Positions 53,139-64,000 of a stretch of 64,000 nt of DNA are shown piece by piece. The stretch is taken from contig OY741268.1 in assembly GCA_963514095.1 (NCBI GenBank), positions 3,122,001-3,186,000 of the forward strand, written 5' to 3'. Origin of the DNA: Eutrigla gurnardus. Its lineage: Eukaryota > Chordata > Actinopteri > Perciformes > Triglidae. A program made the position numbers and the translations under genes. Position 1 is the stretch's first letter, and each line of letters starts with the position of its first letter. Under the pieces are notes generated by a model. That model saw only the letters and a program-made list of their open reading frames with translations. It was not told where the DNA came from and searched no databases.

Positions 53139-54452
53139 TCCGAGACAACACAGAGTCAGGGAGAGGAGACACGGAGGCAGGAGCATCAGTGGCAGGAGGA
53201 CAGGGAGTGCAGTGCTACAAGTGCAATGAGTTTGTGGAGGGAGAAAATATTGCTGAAACACCTCTCATACAGAGGAGACGTGTGACACCTGTACGGCCAA
53301 GGTGCAGGGTACTGTTGGTCTTTTGAACCACATCCAACTGGCTCACTATTCAGCATTCATCATGCCATCACTGTGGAAACCAACACCATCACCGCAAAGG
53401 CCAACACTACCACCACTGAAGCCAGCGCCACCTCTGCTCCCTTCTTCAAGCTCTACCACACCAACTGCAAACTCCATCACGGCCTGCTGGTTTCACCCAC
53501 CACTGGAGGCCAAACCATCTCCTGAGCCTGGGTGGTACTACCGGCAGAGAATGTTTATCTGGGCACCAATGAGGATGTGGGGATTCCACTTAAATGCCCT
53601 CAGTGTTCCCGGAAAGTGAACAGCTCTGGCATCTACAGGAAAGTCAGGGAGGTGATCGATGTGGATAGCCGCTATCATCTAGTGGGAGGGGACTATCCAC
53701 GTTGCAGCAAGTGCTCTCAGCCGGTCTGCCCATGGAGCCAGGATATGCTCCCCCAGCTGTATGTGGCACACAGGAGCCTGTTCCACTGTCTTTCCTGAAG
53801 CCGAGGACCAGTGGTAACAGTTCCTCCTCCTCCAGTCTGCAATAGAGGAAGCCCACAGCGAGGAGTGGGCACGTCAGACCATCCACTACCTCTCGGACTG
53901 TGAGCGCCATGTGAAGATGGCTACCTTTGTCCCCTCTGCAGCTGTCCATCTTCCTCCACCAGCCTTCAGACCCCTTCCACTTGCCCAATGGTTTGAGCCG
54001 GTCCACTCCAACGACATCCTCAGCCATGGTAGAATTCTAAAGATGGATTCAAGAAGGAAGGTTAGGGTTTCCACAGTAAAAATATAGAAAATAGAACATG
54101 TATAATTACAACAAAAGAGGAAATGGGTTTACTTCTTAGTGGGGCAATGTCTTCATTTTGTTTTTGAAAGTAGTGTTTGTTTTACAGATCACCAAGAAGC
54201 TGGCTGGTGGGATCGGGGACAGTGCTGCATGGATGACAAACATCAGCAATGAGTTTGGCCAGGTTCTGAACTCTGTTCTGACGACGGGTGAAGGTGCAGG
54301 ATTGGAAGAGTTGTGCCAAGGTATCGTCACTCGCTACAAGAATACGGGCCAAGCTGAATCTGAGGTCATCTATGTCGACCGGGACTGCTGCAGCCAGTCA
54401 GGTGGGTGAAAATTGCTTCTTTATCAAAGATACGTATGAAAAACTGTGTACC

Positions 54453-54458
54453 ACACAC

Positions 54459-54502
<44 letters not shown>
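54453..54502. repeat. (CA)n microsatellite in an intron
   Basis: About 24 CA units just after the donor at 54402. Confidence 0.95.
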
Positions 54503-54504
<2 letters not shown>

Positions 54505-54839
54505 TCAGTCACACCTGGATTAATCAGTTTGTCCAATAATGTAAGACAGGAAATAAAGGAGCTGGCTTAAGGAAGTAGTGGAGCTGTGCATAGAGTCCAT
54601 TGGGCAGTTGGTGTAACCACACACAGGTGCTGTGGTCTATGTAATTCTATCTATCAACGGTTGTTTTTCACAGGTGTGTCTTCTGTGGTAAAACTCTTTC
54701 ACCATGAGTTCTGCAGTGCGCTTGGACAGCTTCCATTTTATGCGACGCTTTAACTGCGGCCTCACTACAGAACACCACCCTCTGCCCAACATACTGACTT
54801 GTTACTTTAGAGATATTTCTCACAGCACCCAAAGAGGTA

Positions 54840-56533
54840 AAAATCCTCACATTTTCGTCCAGATGATTGTAACTCTAGTACTGAATTTCAAAACATCTAT
54901 CTATGGTATGGGGGAATTTGTTGACTTATTGGGCACTAGAAGTTGTGGATCTTTTGAAATAATCTTTTTAGCTTTTTGGCTATTTCTACATATAATAATA
55001 ATATAGCTAATATTTTATTTTTTGTCACTTTTTACATATCATTTCAGGCTTTGCATGAGTTAAATGTGAGGAAAGAAGCAAAGTAAGTACACAACTAAGT
55101 AGGCATCAATGTATTTATTCTGGCAGCCTAAACCCTGAGAGGTGTTATGGGTGCTTAGGCAAGGCAAATAGCTTTCTCAGGGGTGAGGCACTCACTTTTA
55201 GAGGTATGATTTATACATTTCAGTAACACACAGGTGGCTTTCATAATATGAAGTGCCATTGCAGAAATCAATTCAAGAATAATGATGTTTCTGGGGGGGA
55301 TACTTCCAACTACATCAGAGTGCCATTTCCCTGCTGAGATATCTGTTAGCTGCCACTGCTGCATCGCTGTATAGCATGATGAACAGATACAAAGGGCTAA
55401 TTGTTGTTGTGCTTAATGCTAGTTGGAAAATGCTCTGCAGCATCCATTTTGCTTTCATTGATGACCTATTTTCTTCTTCTTCTTGAGAACCTTATTCATT
55501 CTGATTGTGCAATTTAATGTAATTTACCATACCTGCTACTGGTCCTGCTCCTGGTACTCCTACTTGTACTGCTGCTTTCTCCAGAACTGCTCATCCACAC
55601 AACTTCACACTCGACGGTAAGATAAGAATGTTTATCAAGAAGAAACTTTGAGGACAAACAGACAGATGAGTGTGTTTGATGGAGGGGCAACACTTCCTGT
55701 TTGACCTCCAAGCCATCAGACCTGAAGCTGGACAGTCTACTGCCACACAAACACAGACCCGACATGCAGTCTATCGGATTTACTGATTAAAACATCTAAC
55801 TACTAACAGCGTTAAGATTCAAAATAGCAATTTTGCACATGTCAGTTTGGGCTTGTGACGCATATTGTTCACTGTTAGCTAGGTTTGGGTCAAAATAATT
55901 ACCGTAGTCATGTTGAGGAAATTCTGTCATTGGTTAGCACATATAAGCCTGTAAAAATGTGAGCAATGACTATTTACAAAAATAAATTTTTTCATAATTC
56001 TATATGTATGTTTGCAACTCACAAGATACCATCCTGAAGGAGAGTGGGGCCTAAGCGTGTGTTTCTCATTTCAGTCACACCGTTATCACGTTTCTGGGTA
56101 AAATGATAACATCAACCAAATTACATATGTGATTATCATTCAACTTCCATCTGTGAATAATTAACTCTGTTACATATCGGCGCTGTGAGTTAAATATGCT
56201 ACACAACTTAAGTTATGTAAAGTTAAATACTTTATGTAACTGGACTTAGGTTAAAATAACTCAACATTGACTTTTGGTTTCACACGGGACAAACCAAATA
56301 AAGGGCCACTGACTAAGCTGACGAGTTGGGAGTGAGAACAAGCTAGAATAATTTAAAAGGTCAGCTACCAGAAGAGTTTATTTTGTATTAATGTTAAATG
56401 ATGTTATTGTGGTTTGATGCATGATTTATGTTAATGCTAACATTTGACTTGAAATACTGTTTTCCCAAGCTGGTTGTGAGGAGGAAGTACAAGTGGTATC
56501 CCTTACAGCAAGATGGCTATTACTGTCACATAA
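54840..56533. other. No gene recognised
   Basis: Short frames at 55155-55364 and 55514-55765 (minus) have no motif or splice support. Confidence 0.4.
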
Positions 56534-56537
56534 CCTG

Positions 56538-56577
<40 letters not shown>

Positions 56578-56580
56578 CGT
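56534..56580. repeat. (GT)n microsatellite
   Basis: GTGT run with a few GTGC variants. Confidence 0.9.
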
Positions 56581-56742
56581 GCTGCAGAGTGACAGGTTGG
56601 AAGCAACTGGCCACTGTTCCAGAGGGGTGTTCAAGAGGCTACCATGATAGAAGGAAGCTAGTGCTGATATGAACGCTCAGATTTCCCTTGAGACAATGCA
56701 GGACACAGCCTCTGTGCTGTCTCCGTCTCTCGCTCTCTCTCT

Positions 56743-56764
56743 CTCAGACACACACACATGCATG

Positions 56765-56812
<48 letters not shown>

Positions 56813-56818
56813 AACAAA
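56743..56818. repeat. (CT)n/(CA)n microsatellite
   Basis: CT-rich lead-in, then about 30 CA units and AAAC repeats. Confidence 0.9.
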
Positions 56819-59800
56819 CAATGGGAGCCATACAGTCTGGATTCTTCAATGATTAATGTCCCAAGCCAAGCCACATCACAAAGCCAGCCCAGCCAAATGA
56901 CAAGCCACAACAGCTTGGAGAAGCTGTGTGTATGTGTGTGTGTGTAATAGACATTACCTTTATATTTTGCTCGATGGCTAGATAATCAGAATCCATCAGT
57001 TGCTGGAACATTTGATTTTTCTTCTCCTAATCAGCTATAACTGATGTTTTTTCAACCATGATGAATCAATTCAGTATCACAAAGCTGTGGATGTGTAGAA
57101 ACATGTAGTATATGCAACCAAAGGCTTTGGGATTAAAAACCTGTAGTCAAGAGGAACCACCTGATGGAGGCGATTTTCACTGGGATGATCAGCAGTATCA
57201 AATCCCACAGAATGTTTTTCTGTATTTCTTTTTGTTGGTGCAATTTGGTGCATCCTGGCAATGATTTGTATTTAATATAATATAATAATATATTAATTCA
57301 AATAAAACAAAGTATGTTGTTTCTTTCCCTCCTGAGTGAAAACAAACTGACTTTAGATATCTATATGTTTGAATAAAAGTAGCACAAATAGCTGTACTCG
57401 CTATGGTTATAAACCTTAGTCAAATCGACATTAGTCAGTAATAAAAGTTTAAATTCTTGTCACTTTCACATTGACATATTGGCTATTAGGTGGACTCCTT
57501 GTATGTTGAAAACTGTAAAAAACCTGTGTTTTTAAACGAATGGAACACTGTCGTTAAGTTGTTACTGTGTACCTGCAGGCTTTCTCAGGCAACTTGGAGC
57601 TGGTGGCCACAGCGCCACCTAGAGGAAATGTGCCTGCATGGCGAGGGCCTGCCAGTAGTGGGGAGGACACATGAGGGGCAAGCAACACTTCATCCAAGAA
57701 AAAAGCAGGTTGATATATGAGGTTTAACCACCATTTTGAGGATAGGATGGAGCAAGCACAAGTAGTACCAAGCTACTGTATTTTTACTTTTCACTGGTTA
57801 AGCAAATAAATAGCTGAGATGACTTCAGAGTGTCCTGGGAATGAATGTCACTTCTAGCTTTCCCAGTAAATACAACCCGGTGGGTGTTGGGTTTTAATGG
57901 CTATCATAAACAAAGTGGACATCATGGTCATGATGATGTCACCTTTTGGTTTGTGGACTACGGTTCTGAAGCCTCGAGTTCAGCATTTTGGCCGTTCTCT
58001 GCAACCAGTGAAGGAAGTGACCATATTTGTACTGCGGAGGAGCGATGGGTGGATCTGAGTAACACAAGCAGCAGAGCGGCACCCCGAGCAGCAACGTTAG
58101 CTTCATAATTCAACTTCAACTTCACAGCAAAATCAGAGCAGCTGTTTTATTCTTTGAAAAGTAAAAACCGGTTGTCCCCATGACCACAAAGCTGAAATCA
58201 TGTGGACATCACTATGACATCACCAGGGTTTATCAGACCGGTTTCCTGCCTTCTATGAAAGAAAACACTTAGTGTATTCTGTTCCTAGATTTCCTGTGTG
58301 GGAGCAAACTCCCAGGGAGCAGAGTCCTCATCAACTCTAACCAGAACATGCAAAACCATGACTATGGGGAATGTTACAGTTGATGAATAACACATGACAG
58401 CAGTAAAGTAACCATTTCTTGACAGGTTAATGTTTAACTAGAAGGCCTCCTTTGTTCCATACAGCTATTGTTCCAGTAGTCAGGCCTGGCTGTGAAATGA
58501 CAGATGTATTGAGATGTAATGGGCCTATCAGTGGCAAAAGCAACTTGCTATGAGGCCCTGTTGTGGAGTGATGGCTGTTGTCCATTACTGGGTGAAAGTT
58601 GTGCTGGGGAGATTTTACAGGGCTGTGTCCGCAGGAATATCAACTGCAGCTTTGTGACTCTGACAAATGTGCAGAATGCATCATCACAACAGCCAGTACA
58701 CTCTCCCCGAAATAACACTAGAGAGTCATGCAATTAAAGAGATAGGGGAGAGAGATAGAGACAGACAGACTTGTTAGGCACGCCAATACCAGAGGCTGAC
58801 GTTTTATGAACTTTTCCAGTTGGTCATTCCTGATTGAAATCATTTCATATTTTTAGTCTGATTTAACACTTTTGTCCACGTTCTTTGTCGATTTTAATGA
58901 CCGGTTTTGTCAGATTTGATCATCATGTGTGTCTCTGGCTCAATGTTTTAGAATATCAAGATAGAAGACAAAGTTGGGCATTCAGTGGAAAAACAGCACG
59001 TGGGCGTGTTCCTTCAGGGAGATGAGGAAATGGGATCCAGGGTGAGTAACACAAATTTGAAGGCTTCCAAACACTGCACAGTGAATAATAATACCATGAC
59101 AAGGATTTTAAAATTCTCTAGAATCTCTCATGACACTCATGAGGTCAACCGTAAAAACCAGTGCTGTTCTCTATCTGAACAGGGCTGACGAGTGGAGGGC
59201 CATGCTAGCCGCTCTGCTTGGCTGTACCAGGCGACAGGAGTGCAGCACATGCTCATTCTTGGTCAATAGCTGTACGCTGGAAACTTGAAGCTCTAGGTTC
59301 CCAGCGAGTGTCAATTTGTGTCAGGGACAACTTTGTCGGTTTTCTCTGTTTCCACGCGTTACTTGCAAACAAGTCTCTTTTCAAAGTAAACTGGATTACT
59401 TACATAACAAAAATACTTGGTTAGGTTTAAGAAAATATTATGTTTTGTGACCTAACTAGCGTTAGCAAAGTACGTAAGTTTTGTAACAAAACTATTGTAA
59501 AATAGATTGTAAGATCCCCATTGTTTCACATGGGATACCTACTGCGATCTCCTGGGTGAAAGTAATCCAGTTTGTATTGTGGCATGAATTAGAGATATGT
59601 TTGTCAATTTAAAAAAGCATTTAACATGTCAAGAGAGTCACATTTTGTGGTCTAACTATAGAAGTATCTGTGAAAATATATCATTGTAAAGAGGACAGAG
59701 TGTAACTGGCATCTCTCTATGAAGCTACGATGCTGTGTGTTTGGTACCAGGCTGTAAGATAACGTATTTTTGTAAGCTAGCTAGCTGGTTAGCAAGACAA

Positions 59801-59829
59801 GCCATGTTGGTGACGTACGCTGTGGGAGA
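56819..59829. other. No gene recognised; fragments of dispersed repeats
   Basis: Near 57945-58025, GATGTCACCTTTTGGTTTGT then TGAAGGAAGTGACCATATTTG resembles a dispersed teleost repeat. Near 59405-59450, ACAAAAATACTTGGTTAGGT resembles another. Frames at 57845-58108 and 58519-58737 do not show coding features. Confidence 0.4.
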
Positions 59830-60090
59830 CCAGACCCTGTCAACACACCCATGTGGGGCCTATATGGGTTGGATATGGGCTGGTGAGTGGGCCCCATCTG
59901 GGCTGCCCAGCAGGGTCCCAGTCAGTTTTGTCCGCGGGTTCCATGGTGGCCCCATGTGGGCAAGCCCAGATGGGCTGAAGGTGGGTTTTACATGGGCCCT
60001 ATCTAAAGCCCACTTGGGCAACCCAGGTTTCTCCCACATGGGGCCAACACTAGGTAGGCCCCATGTGGGGTGATTATGGGTCCCTACTAG
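59830..60090. repeat. Array of CCCATGTGGG-like palindromic motifs
   Basis: At least ten variants of the palindrome CCCATGTGGG / GGGCCCCATCTGGG / GCCCACTTGGGC occur at irregular 15-40 bp spacing. The array sits just outside the presumed left end of the CACTA-like element at 60097. Confidence 0.75.
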
Positions 60091-60288
60091 GCCTTACACT
60101 GTACCCATAAGGGTAGTAACCATTATTAAGACGGGCTAACAAATGTATTTTTGGGGGTTCTTATTTCACAGTAAGCCCATACAGTACTTAAATCAAGCTA
60201 CAATAATGAAGAGACAAGCAATACAATTAATGTTGTAATGTACAATTATGTTTATTTCATAAAATGAGAATAAACATCCTTATGAACA

Positions 60289-62735
60289 TTATAAATCATT
60301 ATAAACATCCTCTGAGGTTGTCTGTCTGGCCTGTCTTTTGCCTCCCCGGTCCCTCGCACCAATGAGCCACTTCGACACCGCCCTCTCTCCATCTTTGCGT
60401 GTGATCTGGCTCGTCATTGCATTTTTCTTTAAGCCTCCTAGAAAGAAACAGAATTTAACAGTCACTTACTTCATAGTGCCAACACAACTCTCAGCCAGGA
60501 TTGTAAAGTCAACTATATTAAAGGGATACTTCACCCAAAAATTATAATTTTTATATCAATTACTCACGACTAAAAATGATAATTTATCATGGCACATTAC
60601 CAAAACAAATCTAAATTCTGAAAAAATCATTATATTACAATGAGTTCAGTCATTAACAGATAAACACGCTAAAACAAACTTGCCTTCAAATAGAATATAT
60701 TAAATTTTATATGAATTCCTCCTCCCTCACCCCCCTTTCTCTCTATCTCTGAACCACGAAAGACTCAGAAGTCAGAGAATTAACAGATGAAAACAGAGTA
60801 AACGGCAGCTATCCGGACACACACACACACACGTCTGCCGGCTGCGCAGCGGTGAGAGAGGGGACGGGAGAGCCCCCAGCGCTGCTGCAGAGGAGCCGTG
60901 GAGCCTGCTGAGCAGCAGTGCATTTCCCCTGCTGAGTTGCTAAATGTTTCGCTAGTCGCTTTTAAAAAAAAAAAAATAAAGTCGCTAAGTGGCTCTGAAA
61001 AGTCACTAAATCTAGCGAAAAAGTCGCCGAGTTGGCAACACTACACGTACATTCCACCAGGAATATCCCCCAGAAACTACACACCGAACCAAAGTTCTGC
61101 AGCCAGCGTCTCTGTGGATGAACGAGGGTTAAACAGTTTTTAGACCTGTCGAAATGAAATTTAAGACCTCAAGTGAAAATGTGGCCGTTTCTAAGACGTT
61201 TTAAGGCCTTAAATTTAAGGTTCCGAATTTTAGACTTTTTAAGAACCCGCAGGAACCCTGATTAAAGTTATGGTCTACAATCTGAAAGAAAAAAAAGAAG
61301 AAAAAAAGAAAAAATTCCTGTCCTGCATGTCACTCCCCCCTCTCTGCCTCCCATTTCCTGTCTCTGTCTCAACTCTCCTGTCCATTAAAGGCGAAAAAGC
61401 GCCAAAAAATATACTTAAAAAAAGAAAAAAAGAAAAAGCATTATCCACATGCACACTTACCATAGATAACTTCAAACAGTTTTAAGGCCTTGAACTCCCT
61501 CTTCCCATTTCGGCCGACGAAGTTGTATTGCCTGGCTAAGCCATGATCCAGGAGGAAGGTCATCATTCTTCTTGTGGCCTCGTCCACAGTACTCCCCCCT
61601 ATGTCCGACACCGCTGCAACCTAAGGGAGAACAAAGCCAATACAAAGCATATTTATTTTTATTGCTCATTGGAGTAAACCACACAACATGACAGAACTGT
61701 CACAGGCATATTGTGAGGACACTTGGGAAGTTTTGGATCAAATTCACTGCTAGACCCCCAATAAAACTGAATTGAGATGCATTAGTGAGACTTGCATGCG
61801 TACCAGTTCAGACATGAAGCTTGGGTTTGCCAGCTTTTCTTCCATGATTTCGATATCCCTAATAGTCTTTAGGGGGAAACCCTCTGGTGTGGAAGAGATG
61901 GTGGTTCCAATGTTGCAGCGTTGTAAAAGTGTTTGTATCATTCTCCCTTGGATTCTTTGTGTCTCTTTCATTTCTTCAAGGACTGTTAATATTCAAACAA
62001 ACATGCTGTCCCTAATTTGTGTTCGCGGAGTTTCTGGTGGTGAGGTGGTGAGTGGGTGATGAGTTGGGCCATTGGGCCGTCTAAGGTTATCCAGAGGTGG
62101 TGGAGGTGTAGGCCTGGTACATGGAGGCGGGGAGGGGTGGAGGAGGTGGAGGAGCAGTGGAGGAGCGCTGGAGGGGTCAGCACAGACCTGAGGGAGGTGG
62201 AGGAGCGGTGGAGGTGCGGTGGAGGGGTCAGCACAGACCTGAGGGTGGATGGAGGCGGTGGAGGTGATGACCTGAGGGTCGATGGAGGTGTCAGCACAGA
62301 CCTGAGGGTGGATGGAGGCGGTGATGGTGATGACCTGAGGGTGGATGGAGGTGTCAGCACAGACCTGAGGGTGGATGGAGGCGGTGATGGTGATGACCTG
62401 AGGGTGGATGGAGGTGTCAGCACAGACCTGAGGGTGGATGGAGGCGGTGATGGTGATGACCTGAGGGTGGATGGAGGTGTCAGCACAGACCTGAGGGTGG
62501 ATGGAGGCGGTGGAGGTGATGACCTGAGGGTGGATGGAGGTGTCAGCACAGACCTGAGTGTGGATGGAAGCGGTGGAGGTGCCAGTACAGACCTGAGGGT
62601 GGAAGGAGGCGGTGGCGGTGTAGGCCTGATGGGGCTGCTGTGGTAATCGTCATCATCCTCATCACTGGATAAAATCACTCGCCTAGAAATTCACAATATA
62701 CAAGCACAATGACATTACTCATTCAGAGAGATGCG

Positions 62736-62784
<49 letters not shown>

Positions 62785-63459
62785 CTTGTTTTAAACAGGG
62801 AAAAAGGCCTAATACTCCACATTTACTGTACTGCAACATCACTTTGTGTGTTTGAGAGGAGAATATATGTGTGAGAGGAGAATATGAGGAGAATGTGTGT
62901 GTGTGAGAGGAGAATATATGTGTGACAATGCCAGAATGAATTATGTCTTGTAAGGCCCCTCATAGCTTTGAGCTACATACATAAAACCTGTCCTTCCAAG
63001 CATCCATTTAATATCTACCATTTCATAATTCAAACAGCCTCACCTCTTTTTGCGCTTCCCCCTTCCCATTTTCTCTGCGGAATCGGACTCATCGACAGTC
63101 GGTACGTCTGTGTTCTGTTCATACTCAACTAATTTTGTTCGGGCAATCTCATACGTTGCTGTGGGAGACAGACAAAAGAGTTGCAATTAGTTTCATTCCG
63201 AAGAGCAAATTTAAACCAAATCAACAGTGAGCTCATCACGATCAATACAGATGGACACATTACCTGCTTTTCTCTTAACGGTCAACTCGTATGTTGCCCA
63301 GTCAGTGTGCGGGTCCTGTTGCTCTACGACCACCTTTGCCAAGTTCACCCTTGCTGGTGGCCAGTAACATGCATCCTCCTCAGGTCCGATAAACCATTTG
63401 GTCGGTATAACTGCCAATCCTCCACCATTTATAAAATCAACTATTGCGAAAGGCAACAT
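60289..63459 (-). CDS. DUF4806-type multi-exon gene
   Basis: Exons on minus: E1 63264-63459 (MLPFAIVDFINGGGLAVIPT ... CYWPP), E2 63044-63158 (TYEIARTKLVEYE, then a GRGKRKKR nuclear-localisation-like end), E3 from 62682 (acidic SSDEDDDDY, then Pro/Ser-rich repeats), E4 61804-61982 (FPLKTIRDIEIMEEKLA), E5 61461-61620 (STVDEATRRMMTFLLDHGLA then YNFVGRNGKREFKALKLFEV) and E6 60289-60437 (stop TAA; WLIGARDRGGKRQ). The E1-E2-E3 and E4-E5-E6 junctions keep phase with GT-AG ends. E4-E6 form the DUF4806 domain, a presumed nucleic-acid-associated module of fish transposon proteins. E1 is the small N-terminal domain found with it (VVEF...VP..W...CFWP). The E3 donor was not found, probably because the minisatellite altered it. 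The function is not established. Confidence 0.7.
61262..61445 (+). repeat. Dispersed repeat, A/T-rich, in an intron
   Basis: ATTAAAGTTATGGTCTACAA matches the block at 14731; it is followed by AAAG-rich low-complexity sequence. Confidence 0.5.
62225..62600 (-). repeat. 63 bp in-frame minisatellite in exon 3 of the DUF4806-type gene
   Basis: Four to five nearly perfect 63 bp units, each with GGTGGATGGAGGTGTCAGCA and GGTGATGGTGATGACC, are flanked by more divergent ones back to about 62110 and on to 62640. On minus each unit encodes 21 residues of the type STLRSSPSPPP-STLRSVLTPP, so the array is open in the gene's frame. Being a multiple of three, it can expand without breaking the frame. Confidence 0.85.
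62725..62783. repeat. (CG)n/(CA)n microsatellite
   Basis: GCGCGCGC followed by about 22 CA units, in an intron. Confidence 0.9.
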
Positions 63460-63540
63460 GCTTAAAGGAAAAACAGAAATATACATACATAAAAATGCAT
63501 ACAACAATCAATAACAAAACCAAAACAAATAAATAGCACA

Positions 63541-64000
63541 CTAGTGCAGGAGTGGCAATGCCACGTATCCAGTCTTATGTGGTAACAGAACAATTTTTGT
63601 TTTTAACTCCTCGACAGGTAATAGCTGCAGGTCTTCAGATAAATTGAAAACAAAAAGAATTCCAAGACGTGACGAGTCCATTGGATAGGTGAAAAAGGAT
63701 TCGGTGGTTTCAAAGACATTACACAGTACTTTCACAGTTCCAGACTGTGACAAAATGTTTCGCACAATAACCACCCTTCCCCCTACAGAAAAACAGTCAT
63801 CGCCACGAGAAGAGGAGATCAGTGTCCGTCCATCATTGTAACATCTGTACTGTTCCCATGTTCCAACAGAATTAATCATCGGTCCAGAAAAGTGAAGCCG
63901 TTTCAGTTGGGTGAAAACTTTTGTGGTCTTCTGGCTTGACAATTTCTGCTTCTCATGGATCCGCCTGATGAGTTGCTGGACAGGATTTTGAGGCCGACGG
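63541..64000 (-). CDS. Transposase-like C-terminus (TNP2-like, partial at window edge)
   Basis: The open frame enters from beyond 64000 and ends at a stop at 63541-63543, giving 152 visible residues. Motifs: NPVQQLIRRIHEKQKLS, then LHFSGPMINS, SRGDDCFSVGGRVVIVRNIL, VFETTESFFTYPMDSSRLGI and the C-terminal KIVLLPHKTGYVALPLLH. A beta-rich end of this type with FxYPxxSxxLGI and ...PLLH closes many large fish transposon proteins that I associate with EnSpm/TNP2-type transposases. The catalytic part would lie outside the window. The frame is clean, and its stop is only 81 bp before the ATG of the DUF4806-type gene on the same strand. Confidence 0.5.
   Translation of the reverse strand, partial: RRPQNPVQQLIRRIHEKQKLSSQKTTKVFTQLKRLHFSGPMINSVGTWEQYRCYNDGRTLISSSRGDDCFSVGGRVVIVRNILSQSGTVKVLCNVFETTESFFTYPMDSSRLGILFVFNLSEDLQLLPVEELKTKIVLLPHKTGYVALPLLH

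Larger units (their letters stand above)
53040..54836 (+). pseudogene. DUF6729-type transposase-like protein, several exons
   Basis: A cysteine-bearing region in two frames (53530-53790) reads MWG-PLKCPQCSRKV then YRKVREVIDVDSRYHL, CSKCSQPVCPWSQDML and LYVAHRSLF, matching what I recall of the DUF6729 zinc-binding domain of fish transposon proteins. Three later exons are phase-consistent: about 53822-54060 (ending RILKMDSRRK), 54188-54401 (KLAGGIGDSAAWMTNISNEF ... VIYVDRDCCSQS) and 54674-54836 (AVRLDSFHFMRRFNCGLTTE). The Asp residues in KMD, YVDRDCC and RLD-x-x-HF look like an RNase-H-fold transposase core; that is inference. The first domain has a frameshift at about 53578 and a stop at 53796, and no further C-terminal exon was found. 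Confidence 0.6.
60097..64000 (-). mobile_element. CACTA/EnSpm-like transposon, left part (runs off the window)
   Basis: CACTGTACCC at 60097 (preceded by TTA) is a plausible left terminus, followed within 200 bp by the last exon of a DUF4806-type gene. A transposase-like C-terminus on the same strand lies at 63541-64000 and continues outside. The assignment rests on the CACTG start and on my recollection that teleost EnSpm elements carry such genes. The other end is needed to confirm it. Confidence 0.4.

Noticed and set aside
57845..58108. 87-residue plus-strand frame
   Set aside because: Overlaps what looks like a dispersed teleost repeat; no conserved domain.
62225..62600. Regularly repeated units that could suggest a CRISPR array
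   Set aside because: Units are contiguous without unique spacers, and the genome is eukaryotic; it is a minisatellite.
62056..62646. 196-residue plus-strand frame with Asp/Gly repeats
   Set aside because: Product of the 63 bp minisatellite read on the other strand; the minus frame connects to real exons.

Overview
The window looks like a repeat-dense intergenic stretch of a teleost fish chromosome. The evidence is the repeat community itself: Tc1/mariner, hAT, PIF/Harbinger and CACTA-type DNA transposons, L1/Tx1-like, L2-like and other LINEs, tRNA-derived SINEs with a GGAT tail, a gammaretrovirus-like endogenous retrovirus, eukaryotic nuclear tRNA genes, spliced reading frames with GT-AG introns and many long CA/GT microsatellites. 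No ordinary host protein-coding gene was recognised. Almost every long open frame belongs to a mobile element or runs antisense to one. Family names are given from memory of motifs and were not checked against a database.

Layout. 0-2 kb: two decayed Tc1/mariner copies. 2.4-8.3 kb: a LINE tail split by a 5.2 kb transposon with CACTG ends, which carries a spliced C14orf93-like frame, a transposase-like tail, an almost pristine 1,631 bp Tc1/mariner element with an intact 342-residue DD34E transposase, and a tRNA-derived SINE. 8.3-17 kb: LINE fragments, a 36 bp minisatellite that seems to have grown out of a LINE frame, and a degraded Gypsy-like LTR element. 17.4-19.1 kb: a probable 1.77 kb solo LTR with a 4 bp target duplication. 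19.6-23.8 kb: two more Tc1/mariner relics. 24.7-34.3 kb: a hAT-type element whose first transposase exon lies 8.6 kb from the second because two Harbinger-type elements, a 4.1 kb L1/Tx1-like LINE and a SINE entered the intron. 34.4-41.9 kb: an endogenous retrovirus on the minus strand (LTR, tRNA-Trp primer site, gag, in-frame UAG, protease, broken reverse transcriptase/RNase H/integrase), truncated inside integrase with no env or second LTR.

42-51 kb is a tRNA region: two Lys(CUU) copies, a nearly full-length L2-like LINE on the minus strand, then about 3.5 tandem units of roughly 850 bp, each with a Gly(UCC) gene on minus and a Ser gene on plus, in visibly different states of decay, and a Gln(CUG) relic. 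51.2-52.1 kb: a non-autonomous hAT element with a perfect 8 bp target duplication. 53.0-54.8 kb: exons of a DUF6729-type transposase-like protein. 55-59.8 kb: nothing recognised apart from microsatellites.

60.1-64 kb (running off the window) appears to be the left part of a CACTA-like transposon. A DUF4806-type gene on minus, with five of its six exons clearly defined, follows only 81 bp after the end of a transposase-like frame on the same strand. This resembles the two-protein layout of plant En/Spm and is the best candidate here for an under-described system.
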